Assembly: GCF_002483205.1 (NCBI RefSeq)
Contig: NZ_DLHM01000001.1
Coordinates: 62,001 to 126,000, forward strand
Direction: 5' to 3'
Source: Flavihumibacter sp. UBA7668
GTDB lineage: Bacteria > Bacteroidota > Bacteroidia > Chitinophagales > Chitinophagaceae
Length of the DNA stretch: 64,000 bases
Below, piece by piece: positions 25,021 through 33,714 of this stretch. A program made the position numbers and the translations under genes. Position 1 is the stretch's first letter. Each line of letters begins with the position of its first letter. The notes beneath the pieces are model-generated. The model saw only the letters and a list, made by a program, of their open reading frames with translations, did not search any database and had not been told where the DNA came from.

Positions 25021-27743
25021 ACAAAGCTCATTACCAGCATAAAGGCAAGAATAAGACTTCCGAATATGATCCAATCCAATCCGGCAGATTCATCTGCACA
25101 ATTTCCAATATAAATCAGATGCGCCCAATAATTGGGTTGCTTAAATTGAACCGGAATGGCAGGATCACGAAGAAATTCTTGCTTTGCAGCCTGCAATGCA
25201 GCTTCAACCGAATTTCCCTTCTGAAGTTCAGTGCGGAAACTACGTATAATATAAGCCGTTACCTGATCTTCTGATTTCCATAAAGAGGCAATCACTCCAT
25301 TTGATCCGGCATACAGAAAAGCCCTCGACAAACTTAGCAAACCTTCGCCTGATGCGGCTATACCATTCGCCGATTCACAAGCACTTAAAATGACCAGCTC
25401 GGTACTCTTTAACTGGAGGGGATAAATTTCCGGGAGAAACAAGGTATAGCCCAGAATTGAATCGGGATTAACCGGATAAAATTTGATCCAGGAATTTCCA
25501 GTTTCATCTTTGTTGGAAGAAGCATGCGAAGCGATATGTAAGATGGATTTATTTCCTGCATATCGAAGAAAATTTTCCTTTGTAGCAGCCGTTTTCACAA
25601 ATGAACCCGGATCAGCGCCAAAACCTGCTTCTTCTTCAGAGTAAGGAAGCGCTGCTAATCCGGTTTGCCGGATATTACTATCTGCTTCCTGAAACGGAGC
25701 GAAACTAATCCAGGAAGAATCAGCAAGTCCCTGAACATTGGGTATCCTTTTGTTCCCGACCTGAGCAAAGGACATATGGTAACTGATCATTTTCCTATCC
25801 AGAAAATACGTAGTCAGGTCTGCATCCACAGGAAGTGCCTCAAAGGGAAGCAGGTGCAAAAAACCATCAGCCAATATGGTGCATTTTTCCTGCTTTTTAA
25901 TCAGGTCCTCCACAGGTGCCAGGAGCAACTGGTAAAGAAGTGATCCGGAACGGCTTCCCTTAAACCGAACTCCTTCTTCCTGCGTATGTATCGCTTCTAT
26001 ATAAAGCTGAAGATTCTCTTTCAATTTTCCGTCAAAAGGAATGCGATCCAATCGGCTGTCCGTATCCGTTATAACAAGTCTAAACAATCCTGAATCTGTT
26101 TGTAGAAAACTAAGTACCGCCAGGTTATTTTGTAAGCTGGTTTGAAACTCTTCCAGTGAAAGCACCGAATCCGGAGATGCCTGTTTTTCAGAAGTTGATA
26201 GTAATCTATTCTGCAGGCGTGATAAAGCGACGCGGGTTGATACCATTTCTTTTTCAATGCGGCTGATTTCTTCCTCCTCCTTCAGTGTATTGAGTAGAGA
26301 AGAGTAATAAGCCATACTCTGCTTCAATTCATATTCCTCCTGCAGAAGGGGTTTAAAATCTCCTGCCATAGCGGCTCTTTGTCCCGATACCCGCAACTGG
26401 TCATTCAATACCGAACCTTTATACTGTTCTTCTACCTTAAAAAATGCCTCCATTGCCTCAGGTAAATTGGTAGTCAGATACCATTCATAAATCAGTTCAG
26501 CAGCTTTATGATAGATTCGATGCTGATTATTATTAAAAAATAATTTTGCCTCATCATTGTCATAGGTTTTTCGAATATTGGATGCGGTTTCAATTGCCTG
26601 CAAAACCGCCTTAACAGAAGTTTCCAGATAAACCGGCAGTTTGGTTGCTGCATACATGTCAGCATTGATATCCGCTTTCAGCTCCACTAATTCAAATAAA
26701 ACAAGCGGCGCATTATTTTCATTGATACCGCGCAAACCGGTTTCAATAAATTCAAGAGCTTCTTTGAAATCAGCTTGGTTGAAAGCCAGGCGGCTTCTGA
26801 GAAGGAAGTTAGCAGATCGCTCTTTAGGACTTTCACCAAGGGATTGGTTCAGCCGGTTCGCTTCATCGAGATAGAATAGTACTTTTTCCGGTTTTTTCTT
26901 ATCCAGATAAATCCTGGCCATTTCGTGATACATCCGAACAATTGAATTACTCTGAACGGCTTGCACCTGATTAAACCAATACAATGCGCTATCAGGGTTT
27001 CCTTTTGCAAAAAAAAGATGCCCTATATTTTGTAAGACCCTGTTTTTCAGATATGGATCCTTCAATAAGCTCTGATAGATGTTCAGCGATTCATCATATT
27101 GATCAAGTGCAGCATGGCAAATAGCAATATTATTGGAGAAACCATTATAGGTTTCTTTGTAATCAGGTGAGTTGGGATCAAGTAACAATCTGGCTTTTTT
27201 GAAATAATTCCCTGCCTGTAAATAATTGGAACTCTGAAAATACATCGCACCAAGTGAATTATACAGCACATCCAGATCAGGATAGAAGGGTTTATCAATA
27301 GCAAGGGCAGCTGCTTTTTCCAGATAATATCTCGCACTATCGATTTTAAACCCGTTATAAAAATTTGAACCAAGATGAAGACAGGCCTGAAAATAAAGTG
27401 CAGAATCTTTGCCAGATTGATCAAACCAGACTAAGGCATTTCTGTATTCTGTAGCTGCATTTGCTAACTTTCTTCGTCCCTGTAAAATATTCCCCCGTTT
27501 GATCATGGCATCACCCCGAATGGATAAATGAGGCGCCTGAACAGTTAGCAGTTCAATAACTTCCCGGTATAGAATCAAGGCAAGACTATCGGATCTGTCC
27601 GTTGGATAATCACTATTATAATAGGATTCTGCCTTTTCAAATACTTGTCGGGCTTTTTCAATTTCCGGACTGGATTGCGAAAATCCATTCCAGATCAGAA
27701 AGATCGGGACAAATAAACAATATGCAAGGGCAGCGTTGCGCAT
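24984..27743 (-). CDS. TPR-CHAT caspase-like membrane protein
   Basis: A 919-residue protein with an N-terminal signal (MRNAALAYCLFVPIFLIWNG), a long array of TPR helices (about 40-400), a coiled-coil stretch (about 460-520) and a C-terminal CHAT domain. The catalytic dyad is visible as His740 in HIASHA and Cys789 in ILSACES, followed by GEGLLSLSRAFLYAGS and SLWKSED. A final membrane helix (about 886-910) and a short basic tail close it. CHAT domains are caspase/separase-like cysteine proteases. The signal plus C-terminal helix predicts a periplasmic protease anchored in the inner membrane. A GTG at 27758 is in frame; the ATG at 27743 is preferred. Confidence 0.9.
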   Translation of the reverse strand: MRNAALAYCLFVPIFLIWNGFSQSSPEIEKARQVFEKAESYYNSDYPTDRSDSLALILYREVIELLTVQAPHLSIRGDAMIKRGNILQGRRKLANAATEYRNALVWFDQSGKDSALYFQACLHLGSNFYNGFKIDSARYYLEKAAALAIDKPFYPDLDVLYNSLGAMYFQSSNYLQAGNYFKKARLLLDPNSPDYKETYNGFSNNIAICHAALDQYDESLNIYQSLLKDPYLKNRVLQNIGHLFFAKGNPDSALYWFNQVQAVQSNSIVRMYHEMARIYLDKKKPEKVLFYLDEANRLNQSLGESPKERSANFLLRSRLAFNQADFKEALEFIETGLRGINENNAPLVLFELVELKADINADMYAATKLPVYLETSVKAVLQAIETASNIRKTYDNDEAKLFFNNNQHRIYHKAAELIYEWYLTTNLPEAMEAFFKVEEQYKGSVLNDQLRVSGQRAAMAGDFKPLLQEEYELKQSMAYYSSLLNTLKEEEEISRIEKEMVSTRVALSRLQNRLLSTSEKQASPDSVLSLEEFQTSLQNNLAVLSFLQTDSGLFRLVITDTDSRLDRIPFDGKLKENLQLYIEAIHTQEEGVRFKGSRSGSLLYQLLLAPVEDLIKKQEKCTILADGFLHLLPFEALPVDADLTTYFLDRKMISYHMSFAQVGNKRIPNVQGLADSSWISFAPFQEADSNIRQTGLAALPYSEEEAGFGADPGSFVKTAATKENFLRYAGNKSILHIASHASSNKDETGNSWIKFYPVNPDSILGYTLFLPEIYPLQLKSTELVILSACESANGIAASGEGLLSLSRAFLYAGSNGVIASLWKSEDQVTAYIIRSFRTELQKGNSVEAALQAAKQEFLRDPAIPVQFKQPNYWAHLIYIGNCADESAGLDWIIFGSLILAFMLVMSFVYFRNRSSSSFN

Positions 27744-27777
27744 ACATTCCAGCGCCACTAAACTACAATCTATTTGC

Positions 27778-28710
27778 TTATCGTCCGGTAAGGATTATAA
27801 TTGGCGGACGTTTAGGCCGACTGGTAATTTCCCTGGCAATCCGCATGATTTCGGTGGAACCCGCTACACCCGGAGCAGTTACCAGTGGTTGTTGAATGAT
27901 TTGATCCCGATTCCGCAGTACCACGTCTCTAGCCTGTGCATCCCGGTTTCCTAATTCTGCCAGCAAACTTGCAGGAATATCTGCGCGGGAATTGAAATAA
28001 TAAAAGCGAACAGTTATGGCCTGTAAACTTCGGTTACTCACATCTGTTATCCGATAGAAAAATTCAAAATCACGGGTGGTACCATTCGCCGGGTTGGAAC
28101 CCAGGAATCCATCGGCAAAACTACCGGCCAAATCAATAACTCCATTGTCGACATCTACTTTACAACCATCATTGTTTACACCCGGCAGCTCATCGTCGCC
28201 ATCATCATCCGTATCTTTTTCATCAAATTCACAATCGTTGTCGTCATTCTCTTCCTCGTCGTCGTCGTCGTCGTCGTCGTCATCGGCACAAGGCAGTGGA
28301 AGCGCCGGATCCGCATTATAGATAGGGTTGGCAAAGATCAAACCGGCACTGCTTAAATTGTAGATACTGTCTCTGTAATCAATTCCGGAAATAACCATTT
28401 TTGCACTATCCAGTACGGTCTCCTGATCGGTGCTGATATAAAAAATTTTATAGCGCACTCCACCTTCGCTTTCATTTATATTGATACGCCCGGTTAAACT
28501 GTCGATGGACAAACCCAAAGGAATGGCTTTGAAATAGCCGGATTCAGCAGGTTTAGTAACGGGATCAATGGAATAAGGGGTACCTACCTGCTTAAAAAAC
28601 AGGGAATCGGAATAAGTCAGGTCAATTTTTGGCAATTCCGGATCAGCCTGTTTACAGGCGATCATATATGCCAGCAGCAAAACAAGTACAAATAAATTAC
28701 GCATACGCAT
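27778..28710 (-). CDS. Lipoprotein with poly-Asp tract
   Basis: A 310-residue predicted lipoprotein (MRMRNLFVLVLLLAYMIAC, lipid-anchored Cys about residue 19). The middle holds a run of Asp and Glu starting with nine Asp residues and continuing as DEKDTDDDGDDELPG, which resembles calcium-binding Asp-rich repeats. The C-terminal part (DFEFFYRITDVSNRSLQAI and after) is beta-rich and unrecognised. The frame is open further upstream to 28830, but that would overlap the trmD promoter and start; the ATG at 28710 (or 28704) begins the signal. It lies 34 nt upstream of the CHAT gene on the same strand, so the two are probably co-transcribed. Confidence 0.75.
   Translation of the reverse strand: MRMRNLFVLVLLLAYMIACKQADPELPKIDLTYSDSLFFKQVGTPYSIDPVTKPAESGYFKAIPLGLSIDSLTGRININESEGGVRYKIFYISTDQETVLDSAKMVISGIDYRDSIYNLSSAGLIFANPIYNADPALPLPCADDDDDDDDDEEENDDNDCEFDEKDTDDDGDDELPGVNNDGCKVDVDNGVIDLAGSFADGFLGSNPANGTTRDFEFFYRITDVSNRSLQAITVRFYYFNSRADIPASLLAELGNRDAQARDVVLRNRDQIIQQPLVTAPGVAGSTEIMRIAREITSRPKRPPIIILTGR
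28256..28281. repeat. Trinucleotide microsatellite (TCG)8 in lipoprotein gene
   Basis: Eight consecutive TCG triplets on the plus strand encode the Asp run of the lipoprotein read from the minus strand. More GAT/GAC/GAA-type triplets flank it on both sides. Slippage would change the Asp count without shifting frame. Confidence 0.9.
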
Positions 28711-28756
28711 GGGTTCCCGAATTCTTAGTTGCCGCAAAGTTGATAAATGTAACCAA

Positions 28757-28764
28757 TATCTTTG
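28757..28764 (+). promoter_or_regulatory. Exact -7 box just before trmD
   Basis: TATCTTTG matches TAnnTTTG exactly and ends 4 nt before the trmD ATG. By the usual geometry transcription would start at or very near the A of the ATG, giving a leaderless mRNA. TTG triplets upstream (28729, 28740) are not at the standard spacing. Confidence 0.4.
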
Positions 28765-28768
28765 CCAA

Positions 28769-29449
28769 ATGCGAATTGATATCATATCCATTGTTCCGGA
28801 ATTGTTGGACAGTCCATTGGGCCATTCCATAATGAAACGTGCGCAAACAAAAGGTATTTTGGAAGTGGTGGTGCATCATCTCCGGCAATGGGCGGTTAAT
28901 GAATATGGACAAGTAGATGATTATCAATATGGTGGAGGCGCCGGCATGGTCATGATGTGTGAGCCGCTGGCAAAAGCAATTGAGCAATTAAAAGCAGAAC
29001 GCCCCTATGAACAGGTCATTTATATGACACCGGATGGGGATCGATTTGATCAAAAAACAGCCAACCGCCTTTCTTTGATGGGCAATCTGATTATTATTTG
29101 CGGGCATTATAAAGGAATCGACCAGCGGATCCGCGACCATTTTGTAACGATGGAAATCTCTATTGGTGATTTCGTGCTTAGTGGCGGAGAACTGGCAGCC
29201 GCGGTAGTGGTGGATGCAGTGGGCAGACTCCTGCCCGGGGTATTAAACGATGAAACCTCTGCATTGACAGATTCCTTCCAGGATAATCTCCTGGCCCCTC
29301 CGGTTTATACCCGGCCGGCAGAGTTCCGAGGCTGGAAAGTACCTGATATTCTGCTGAGTGGTGATCTCAAAAAAGTAGAAGAATGGCGCTACGAGCAGGC
29401 GGTTCAGCGTACTGAACAAAGAAGGCCTGATTTACTGGAAGGAGAATAA
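28769..29449 (+). CDS. trmD: tRNA (guanine-N1-)-methyltransferase TrmD
   Basis: A 226-residue SPOUT methyltransferase that methylates G37 of tRNAs using S-adenosylmethionine. Characteristic segments are MRIDIISIVPELLDSPLGHS, the loop VDDYQYGGGAGMVM, YMTPDGDRF and the trefoil knot region with ICGHYKGIDQRI and GDFVLSGGELAA. Length fits the family. It is not in the usual rpsP-rimM-trmD-rplS operon here. The frame extends upstream of 28769, but the -7 box and family length support this ATG. Its stop directly abuts the stop of the converging acetyltransferase gene. Confidence 0.96.
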   Translation: MRIDIISIVPELLDSPLGHSIMKRAQTKGILEVVVHHLRQWAVNEYGQVDDYQYGGGAGMVMMCEPLAKAIEQLKAERPYEQVIYMTPDGDRFDQKTANRLSLMGNLIIICGHYKGIDQRIRDHFVTMEISIGDFVLSGGELAAAVVVDAVGRLLPGVLNDETSALTDSFQDNLLAPPVYTRPAEFRGWKVPDILLSGDLKKVEEWRYEQAVQRTEQRRPDLLEGE

Positions 29450-29899
29450 TCAGGTGCTCTTACATTTCATATGCAATAATGGATAGGGTTTACCCATTCC
29501 GTCTACCGGAGAACGGCCCGTTACCTCAAATCCCATTTTTTGATAAAAGCCTACTGCCTGCTCATTCTGTTCATTCACATCCAGTTCGGTAGCCTTCAAT
29601 TCTTCCAGGGCAATCTGCAATAACCGTTTCCCGCAGCCCTGTCCCCTGCTTTCCGGATCTATAAATAACATTTCAATTTTGCCATTCAACACACCAAGGA
29701 ACCCATGAAATTTTCCCTCAGGCTCCTTCAATGCCACTAATTCAACCAAACCCAGGTATTGATTTTGAACCAATGGTTTGAAAAACAGAATATCTGATTC
29801 CGGTAAAAAATGATGGGTTGCCCTCACAGAAGCTTCCCATAACTCCGTGAGGGCAGGAAAATCATCCGCAGTGGGACGAACCGATTCAAGCTTTGTCAT
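29450..29899 (-). CDS. GNAT family N-acetyltransferase
   Basis: A 149-residue cytoplasmic acetyltransferase. The acetyl-CoA binding motif is visible as MLFIDPESRGQGCGKRLLQIA, followed by TELDVNEQNEQAVGFYQKMGFEVTGR, the classic GNAT motif A/B pattern. It resembles the YjaB/PA4866-like small GNATs; substrate unknown. It ends back-to-back with trmD with no intervening base and starts just after the GH125 gene (5 nt gap), so it may be the last gene of the mannosidase transcript. Confidence 0.9.
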   Translation of the reverse strand: MTKLESVRPTADDFPALTELWEASVRATHHFLPESDILFFKPLVQNQYLGLVELVALKEPEGKFHGFLGVLNGKIEMLFIDPESRGQGCGKRLLQIALEELKATELDVNEQNEQAVGFYQKMGFEVTGRSPVDGMGKPYPLLHMKCKST

Positions 29900-29904
29900 C
29901 TTAC

Positions 29905-31338
29905 TTATATTCTTCCAGCCAATAGCTGTGGGTATTTTTTATTGGTATGCAAAATTAGTTCTCCAAACAGCGTATTTGCCCAGGCAAACCATTTCCGCGA
30001 GAATTTTGTTGGATCATCTTTATGAAACGCCTCATGCATGAAGCCAGTCCCGGCATGCGTTGCTTTCAACATCTGCAAACATTTCTTAACCTCCGCTACA
30101 TCATGGGAAGTAAGTCCGCGCATAATAATACTCATTGGCCAGATGGTATGATTTCCGCCATGCGGACCGCCAATCCCTTCGGCTGCTTTTCCTTTAAAGA
30201 AAAAGGGGTTTTCAGTTGACAGGATATAACGCCTTGTATTCGAATATACGGGATCGTTTGGTTTCACCGCACCCAGATAAGGGAGCGAAAGCAGACTGGG
30301 CACATTGGCATCATCCATCAAATGGTAACTACCAAATCCATTTACTTCAAAAGCATATACTTTTCCGAAAGAGGGGTGCGTAACCACCGCGTATTGTTGA
30401 AGGGCTTTTTCCACTTCTGTTGCAAGTGCTGTGCATTCTGCTGCTAATGCAGCATCCAGTTTTAATGCAGTCAGCATTTCAGCAGCCTGGCGCAGACTTA
30501 TTACTGCAAAAAAATTGGAAGGAACGAGGAACTGAAACAAAGTGGAGTCATCGCTTGGCCGAAATACAGAACAGATTAGTCCAACCGGTTTCACCGGATA
30601 TCCATAACCACTTAGTGGCACTCCATCCGTGGCCCAGGAAGTGGAACGTTGAAAAGTATAAGGTCCATCACCGGTTTTACGTTGCTGCTCTTTGAATGTT
30701 TTTACCGTTAGACGGATGGTATTCACCCATGCTGCATCCAGTACAGATGTATCGCCGGTTAATTTCCAGTAATGAAAGGCCAGCCGGATTGGATAACACA
30801 AACTATCAATTTCCCATTTGCGTTCATGAATGCCCGGCTTCATGGTTGTTATATCCGATTTCCACTCACTTTCTTTGGTCACATCCTTATAAAATGCATT
30901 GGCATAAGGATCTAGTTCAATACAATGTTTCTGCCGGTTAATTACACCAGCTATCAGGGTCTGCAACTTTTTATCCTCTTTGATTAAAGGAAGATATGGC
31001 CATACCTGAGCAGTGCTATCGCGCAGCCACATGGCGTCAATGTCACCGGTAATCACGTAGGTGTCTGGTTTGCCATCAATAGTTTCAAATTCAACGGTAG
31101 TATCCAGTGTATTGGGAAAACAATTTTCAAATAACCAGGCCAGTTCGGGATCGGCGATTTTTTTCTTTACCTGTTGAATGGTTGCTTCCACTGCATCGCT
31201 TGTAAAATTACGTTCGGCTAGGGGTGGCCGTTTGCTTTCAAACCCATTCAGACTTAACGACCATCCTTCCTTAGGCAGAAGGAACCAACCTGCGGCAGCA
31301 ATTGACGTTTTCTGTATAAAATTTCTTCTGGATGACAT
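29905..31338 (-). CDS. GH125 exo-alpha-1,6-mannosidase
   Basis: A 477-residue glycosidase of the metal-independent alpha-mannosidase family (GH125). The N-terminus (MSSRRNFIQKTSIAAAGWFL) resembles a twin-arginine signal. Family segments include DAMWLRDSTAQVWPYL, RQKHCIELDPYANAFY, KWEIDSLCYPIRLAF, DDANVPSLLSLPYLG and GGPHGGNHTIWPMSI. It removes terminal alpha-1,6-linked mannose from N-glycan or yeast-mannan type chains in the periplasm. It lies 6 nt downstream of the GH92 gene, a common pairing in mannan-degrading loci. Confidence 0.94.
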   Translation of the reverse strand: MSSRRNFIQKTSIAAAGWFLLPKEGWSLSLNGFESKRPPLAERNFTSDAVEATIQQVKKKIADPELAWLFENCFPNTLDTTVEFETIDGKPDTYVITGDIDAMWLRDSTAQVWPYLPLIKEDKKLQTLIAGVINRQKHCIELDPYANAFYKDVTKESEWKSDITTMKPGIHERKWEIDSLCYPIRLAFHYWKLTGDTSVLDAAWVNTIRLTVKTFKEQQRKTGDGPYTFQRSTSWATDGVPLSGYGYPVKPVGLICSVFRPSDDSTLFQFLVPSNFFAVISLRQAAEMLTALKLDAALAAECTALATEVEKALQQYAVVTHPSFGKVYAFEVNGFGSYHLMDDANVPSLLSLPYLGAVKPNDPVYSNTRRYILSTENPFFFKGKAAEGIGGPHGGNHTIWPMSIIMRGLTSHDVAEVKKCLQMLKATHAGTGFMHEAFHKDDPTKFSRKWFAWANTLFGELILHTNKKYPQLLAGRI

Positions 31339-31344
31339 GGTAAT

Positions 31345-33624
31345 TTATTTAGCGGAGTAAGAATAGGGAAAGGCTTTTTTATCTGTTCCTCTTTTTGTAT
31401 CCGGCATCGCCTGCATACTGAATTGCAATATTCCGCCTTTCATTAACTCGCCATGTTTCAAATAATTGTTTGCATTTGACACTCCATTCCATTTCAACTC
31501 CTTCACATATTTATTTGCTGCTGAATTGGCTGGTGCCTGTATGGAAACCTGTTTGCCATTTTCAAGTCGGAGTGTCATCTTCTTGAATAAGGGAGTACCC
31601 AAAACATATTCATCGGTACCCGGACAAACCGGATAAAATCCCATGGCAGAAAATACATACCAGGCGGAGGTTTGACCATTGTCTTCATCACCACAATACC
31701 CGTCGGGTGTGGGTTTGTACATGCGGTTCATCACCTCTCTTACCCAATATTGTGTTTTCCATGGTTGTCCGGCATAATTATAGAGATAAGGCATATGCTG
31801 AATGGGCTGATTCCCATGTGCATACTGTCCCATATTCATGATCTGCATTTCACGGATTTCATGAATTGGGAAACCATAATAGCTGTCGTCAAAAAGAGGC
31901 GGCATCACAAAAACCGAATCCAGCATTTTTATAAAGGTCGAAGATCCTCCCATCAGGTTGATGAGTCCCTGTATGTCATGGAAAACACTCCAGCTATAAT
32001 GCCAGCTGTTTCCCTCTGTAAATGCATCGCCCCATTTCAACGGATTAAAGGGTGTCTGGAATTTTCCATCCTGGTTTTTACCGCGCATCAATTTGGTTTC
32101 AGGATCGAAGAGATTCCGGTAGTTCAGCATTCTTTTTTCATATAAAGCAATTTCATCTTTTGGACGATTCAGTTTTTTAGCCAGTTGCCAAATGGTAAAA
32201 TCATCGTATGCATATTCCAATGTACGGGCAGCATTTTCATTGATTTTTACATCGTACGGAACATAACCCAGCTCATTGTAATACTTCACGCCTTTTCTTC
32301 CAACGGCATCCAGTGGACCTTCGTTATTGGCGCCATTCAGCAACGCTTCATAGAGCTTATTGATATCATAACCACGCAGGCCTTTCATATAGGCATCCGA
32401 AACAACCGAAGCAGAATTATTACCCACCATTACACTTCTGAAACCCGGGCTCGACCATTCGGGTAAAAATCCACCTTCTTTATAATCATTGATTAGTCCT
32501 TCCTGCATTTCTTTATTGATGGAGGGATAGAGCAGGTTCAGCAGTGGATATAATGCACGGAACGTATCCCAGAAACCGGTTCCTGCATACATATAACCGG
32601 GAAGTACTTCTCCGTTATACGGACTGTAATGCACAATATTATTGGACGCATCGTATTCGTAATGTTTTTGAGGAAAACATACGGTGCGATACAGGCAGGA
32701 ATAGAAGGTTCTTAATTGTTCATCTGTTCCACCTGAAACCTGCACCCGACCCAGGATATCTTTCCAGATAGCCTGTGATGCTTTTCTGGTTTGATCAAAA
32801 CTTTCCTTTCCAACTTCTCTTTGCAAATTCAGCAGTGCCTGTTCTTCGCTGATAAAAGAGGACGCTACTTTGAGTCCGATTTTTTGCCCCTTTACCGTTT
32901 TGAATCCAACGATGGCACCTGCATGGTCGGCTTTCATTTCCAGTTGATCTTTGACGAGAACGGAATCATGCCAGGTGGCTGATAAAGAAAAAGGCTGATC
33001 AAACTGAAGGACAAAATAGTTACGGAAATTGGCAGGAACACCGCCGCTGTTTTTGGTGGTATATCCAACAATTTTTCGTTCAGCCGGAATAATTTTCACA
33101 TAGGATCCCTTATCAAATGCATCTATAACAATAAAGGAACTATCGGATTTCGGGAAGGTGAAGCGAAATTGTGCTGCTCTTTCTGAAGCGGTGATTTCAG
33201 TTGTTACATCGAAGTCAGCGAGATAAACACTGTAATAATCCGGTGCAACGGTTTCGGCTTTGTGCGAAAACCAGCTGGCTCTTTTATCCTGATCAAAAAC
33301 AAGTGATCCCGTTACAGGCATGATAGAGAACTGGCCATAATCGTTCATCCAGGGAGATGGCTGGTGGGTCTGTTTGAAGCCCCGGATTTTTTCAGCAGTA
33401 TAAACATAAGCCCAGCCATCGCCCATTTTACCGGTTTGGGGTGTCCAGAAATTCATTCCCCAGGGCCTGGCAATGGCAGGATAGGTATTTCCATTCGACA
33501 AACTAAAAAGAGATTGGGTTCCCATCAACGGATTTACATAATCAAGGGGATTCACTTGCTGCGCTGTCAGTCCATTTGTACAAAGGCTGATTGCCACTAC
33601 CAGACACCATTTCAATCGATTCAT
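31345..33624 (-). CDS. GH92 alpha-mannosidase
   Basis: A 759-residue calcium-dependent exo-alpha-mannosidase, usually acting on alpha-1,2 linkages. It has a signal peptide (LVVAISLCTNGLTAQ) and the two-domain GH92 layout. Recognisable segments are DYVNPLMGTQ near the N-terminus, the region TGFWDTFRALYPLL, NENAARTLEYAYDDF, GNSWHYSWSVFHD, GNQPIQHMPYLYNYAG and YCGDEDNGQTSAWYVFSAMG, which carries catalytic-site acids. It is the first gene of the GH92-GH125 pair, preceded by a candidate -7 box. Confidence 0.95.
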   Translation of the reverse strand: MNRLKWCLVVAISLCTNGLTAQQVNPLDYVNPLMGTQSLFSLSNGNTYPAIARPWGMNFWTPQTGKMGDGWAYVYTAEKIRGFKQTHQPSPWMNDYGQFSIMPVTGSLVFDQDKRASWFSHKAETVAPDYYSVYLADFDVTTEITASERAAQFRFTFPKSDSSFIVIDAFDKGSYVKIIPAERKIVGYTTKNSGGVPANFRNYFVLQFDQPFSLSATWHDSVLVKDQLEMKADHAGAIVGFKTVKGQKIGLKVASSFISEEQALLNLQREVGKESFDQTRKASQAIWKDILGRVQVSGGTDEQLRTFYSCLYRTVCFPQKHYEYDASNNIVHYSPYNGEVLPGYMYAGTGFWDTFRALYPLLNLLYPSINKEMQEGLINDYKEGGFLPEWSSPGFRSVMVGNNSASVVSDAYMKGLRGYDINKLYEALLNGANNEGPLDAVGRKGVKYYNELGYVPYDVKINENAARTLEYAYDDFTIWQLAKKLNRPKDEIALYEKRMLNYRNLFDPETKLMRGKNQDGKFQTPFNPLKWGDAFTEGNSWHYSWSVFHDIQGLINLMGGSSTFIKMLDSVFVMPPLFDDSYYGFPIHEIREMQIMNMGQYAHGNQPIQHMPYLYNYAGQPWKTQYWVREVMNRMYKPTPDGYCGDEDNGQTSAWYVFSAMGFYPVCPGTDEYVLGTPLFKKMTLRLENGKQVSIQAPANSAANKYVKELKWNGVSNANNYLKHGELMKGGILQFSMQAMPDTKRGTDKKAFPYSYSAK

Positions 33625-33656
33625 GTTGCTTATTTCTAAAAAGTGCTAAAATTATT

Positions 33657-33664
33657 CAAATGTA
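33657..33664 (-). promoter_or_regulatory. Candidate -7 box for GH92-GH125 operon
   Basis: Read on the minus strand the sequence is TACATTTG, an exact match to TAnnTTTG, placing a start near 33652 and a leader of about 28 nt before the GH92 ATG. No TTG is seen at the -33 position. It lies in the 90-nt divergent gap shared with the zinc peptidase gene. Confidence 0.35.
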
Positions 33665-33714
33665 ACCAATCGAGGGTATGCATTTTCTGCTTAATTTGTT
33701 ACTAAATAGAAACT

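Noticed and set aside
28256..28290. Possible CRISPR-like or satellite array
   Set aside because: It is an in-frame trinucleotide run inside a lipoprotein gene, with no spacers.
31672..32145. 157-residue plus-strand open frame
   Set aside because: Antisense to the GH92 gene and without recognisable features.
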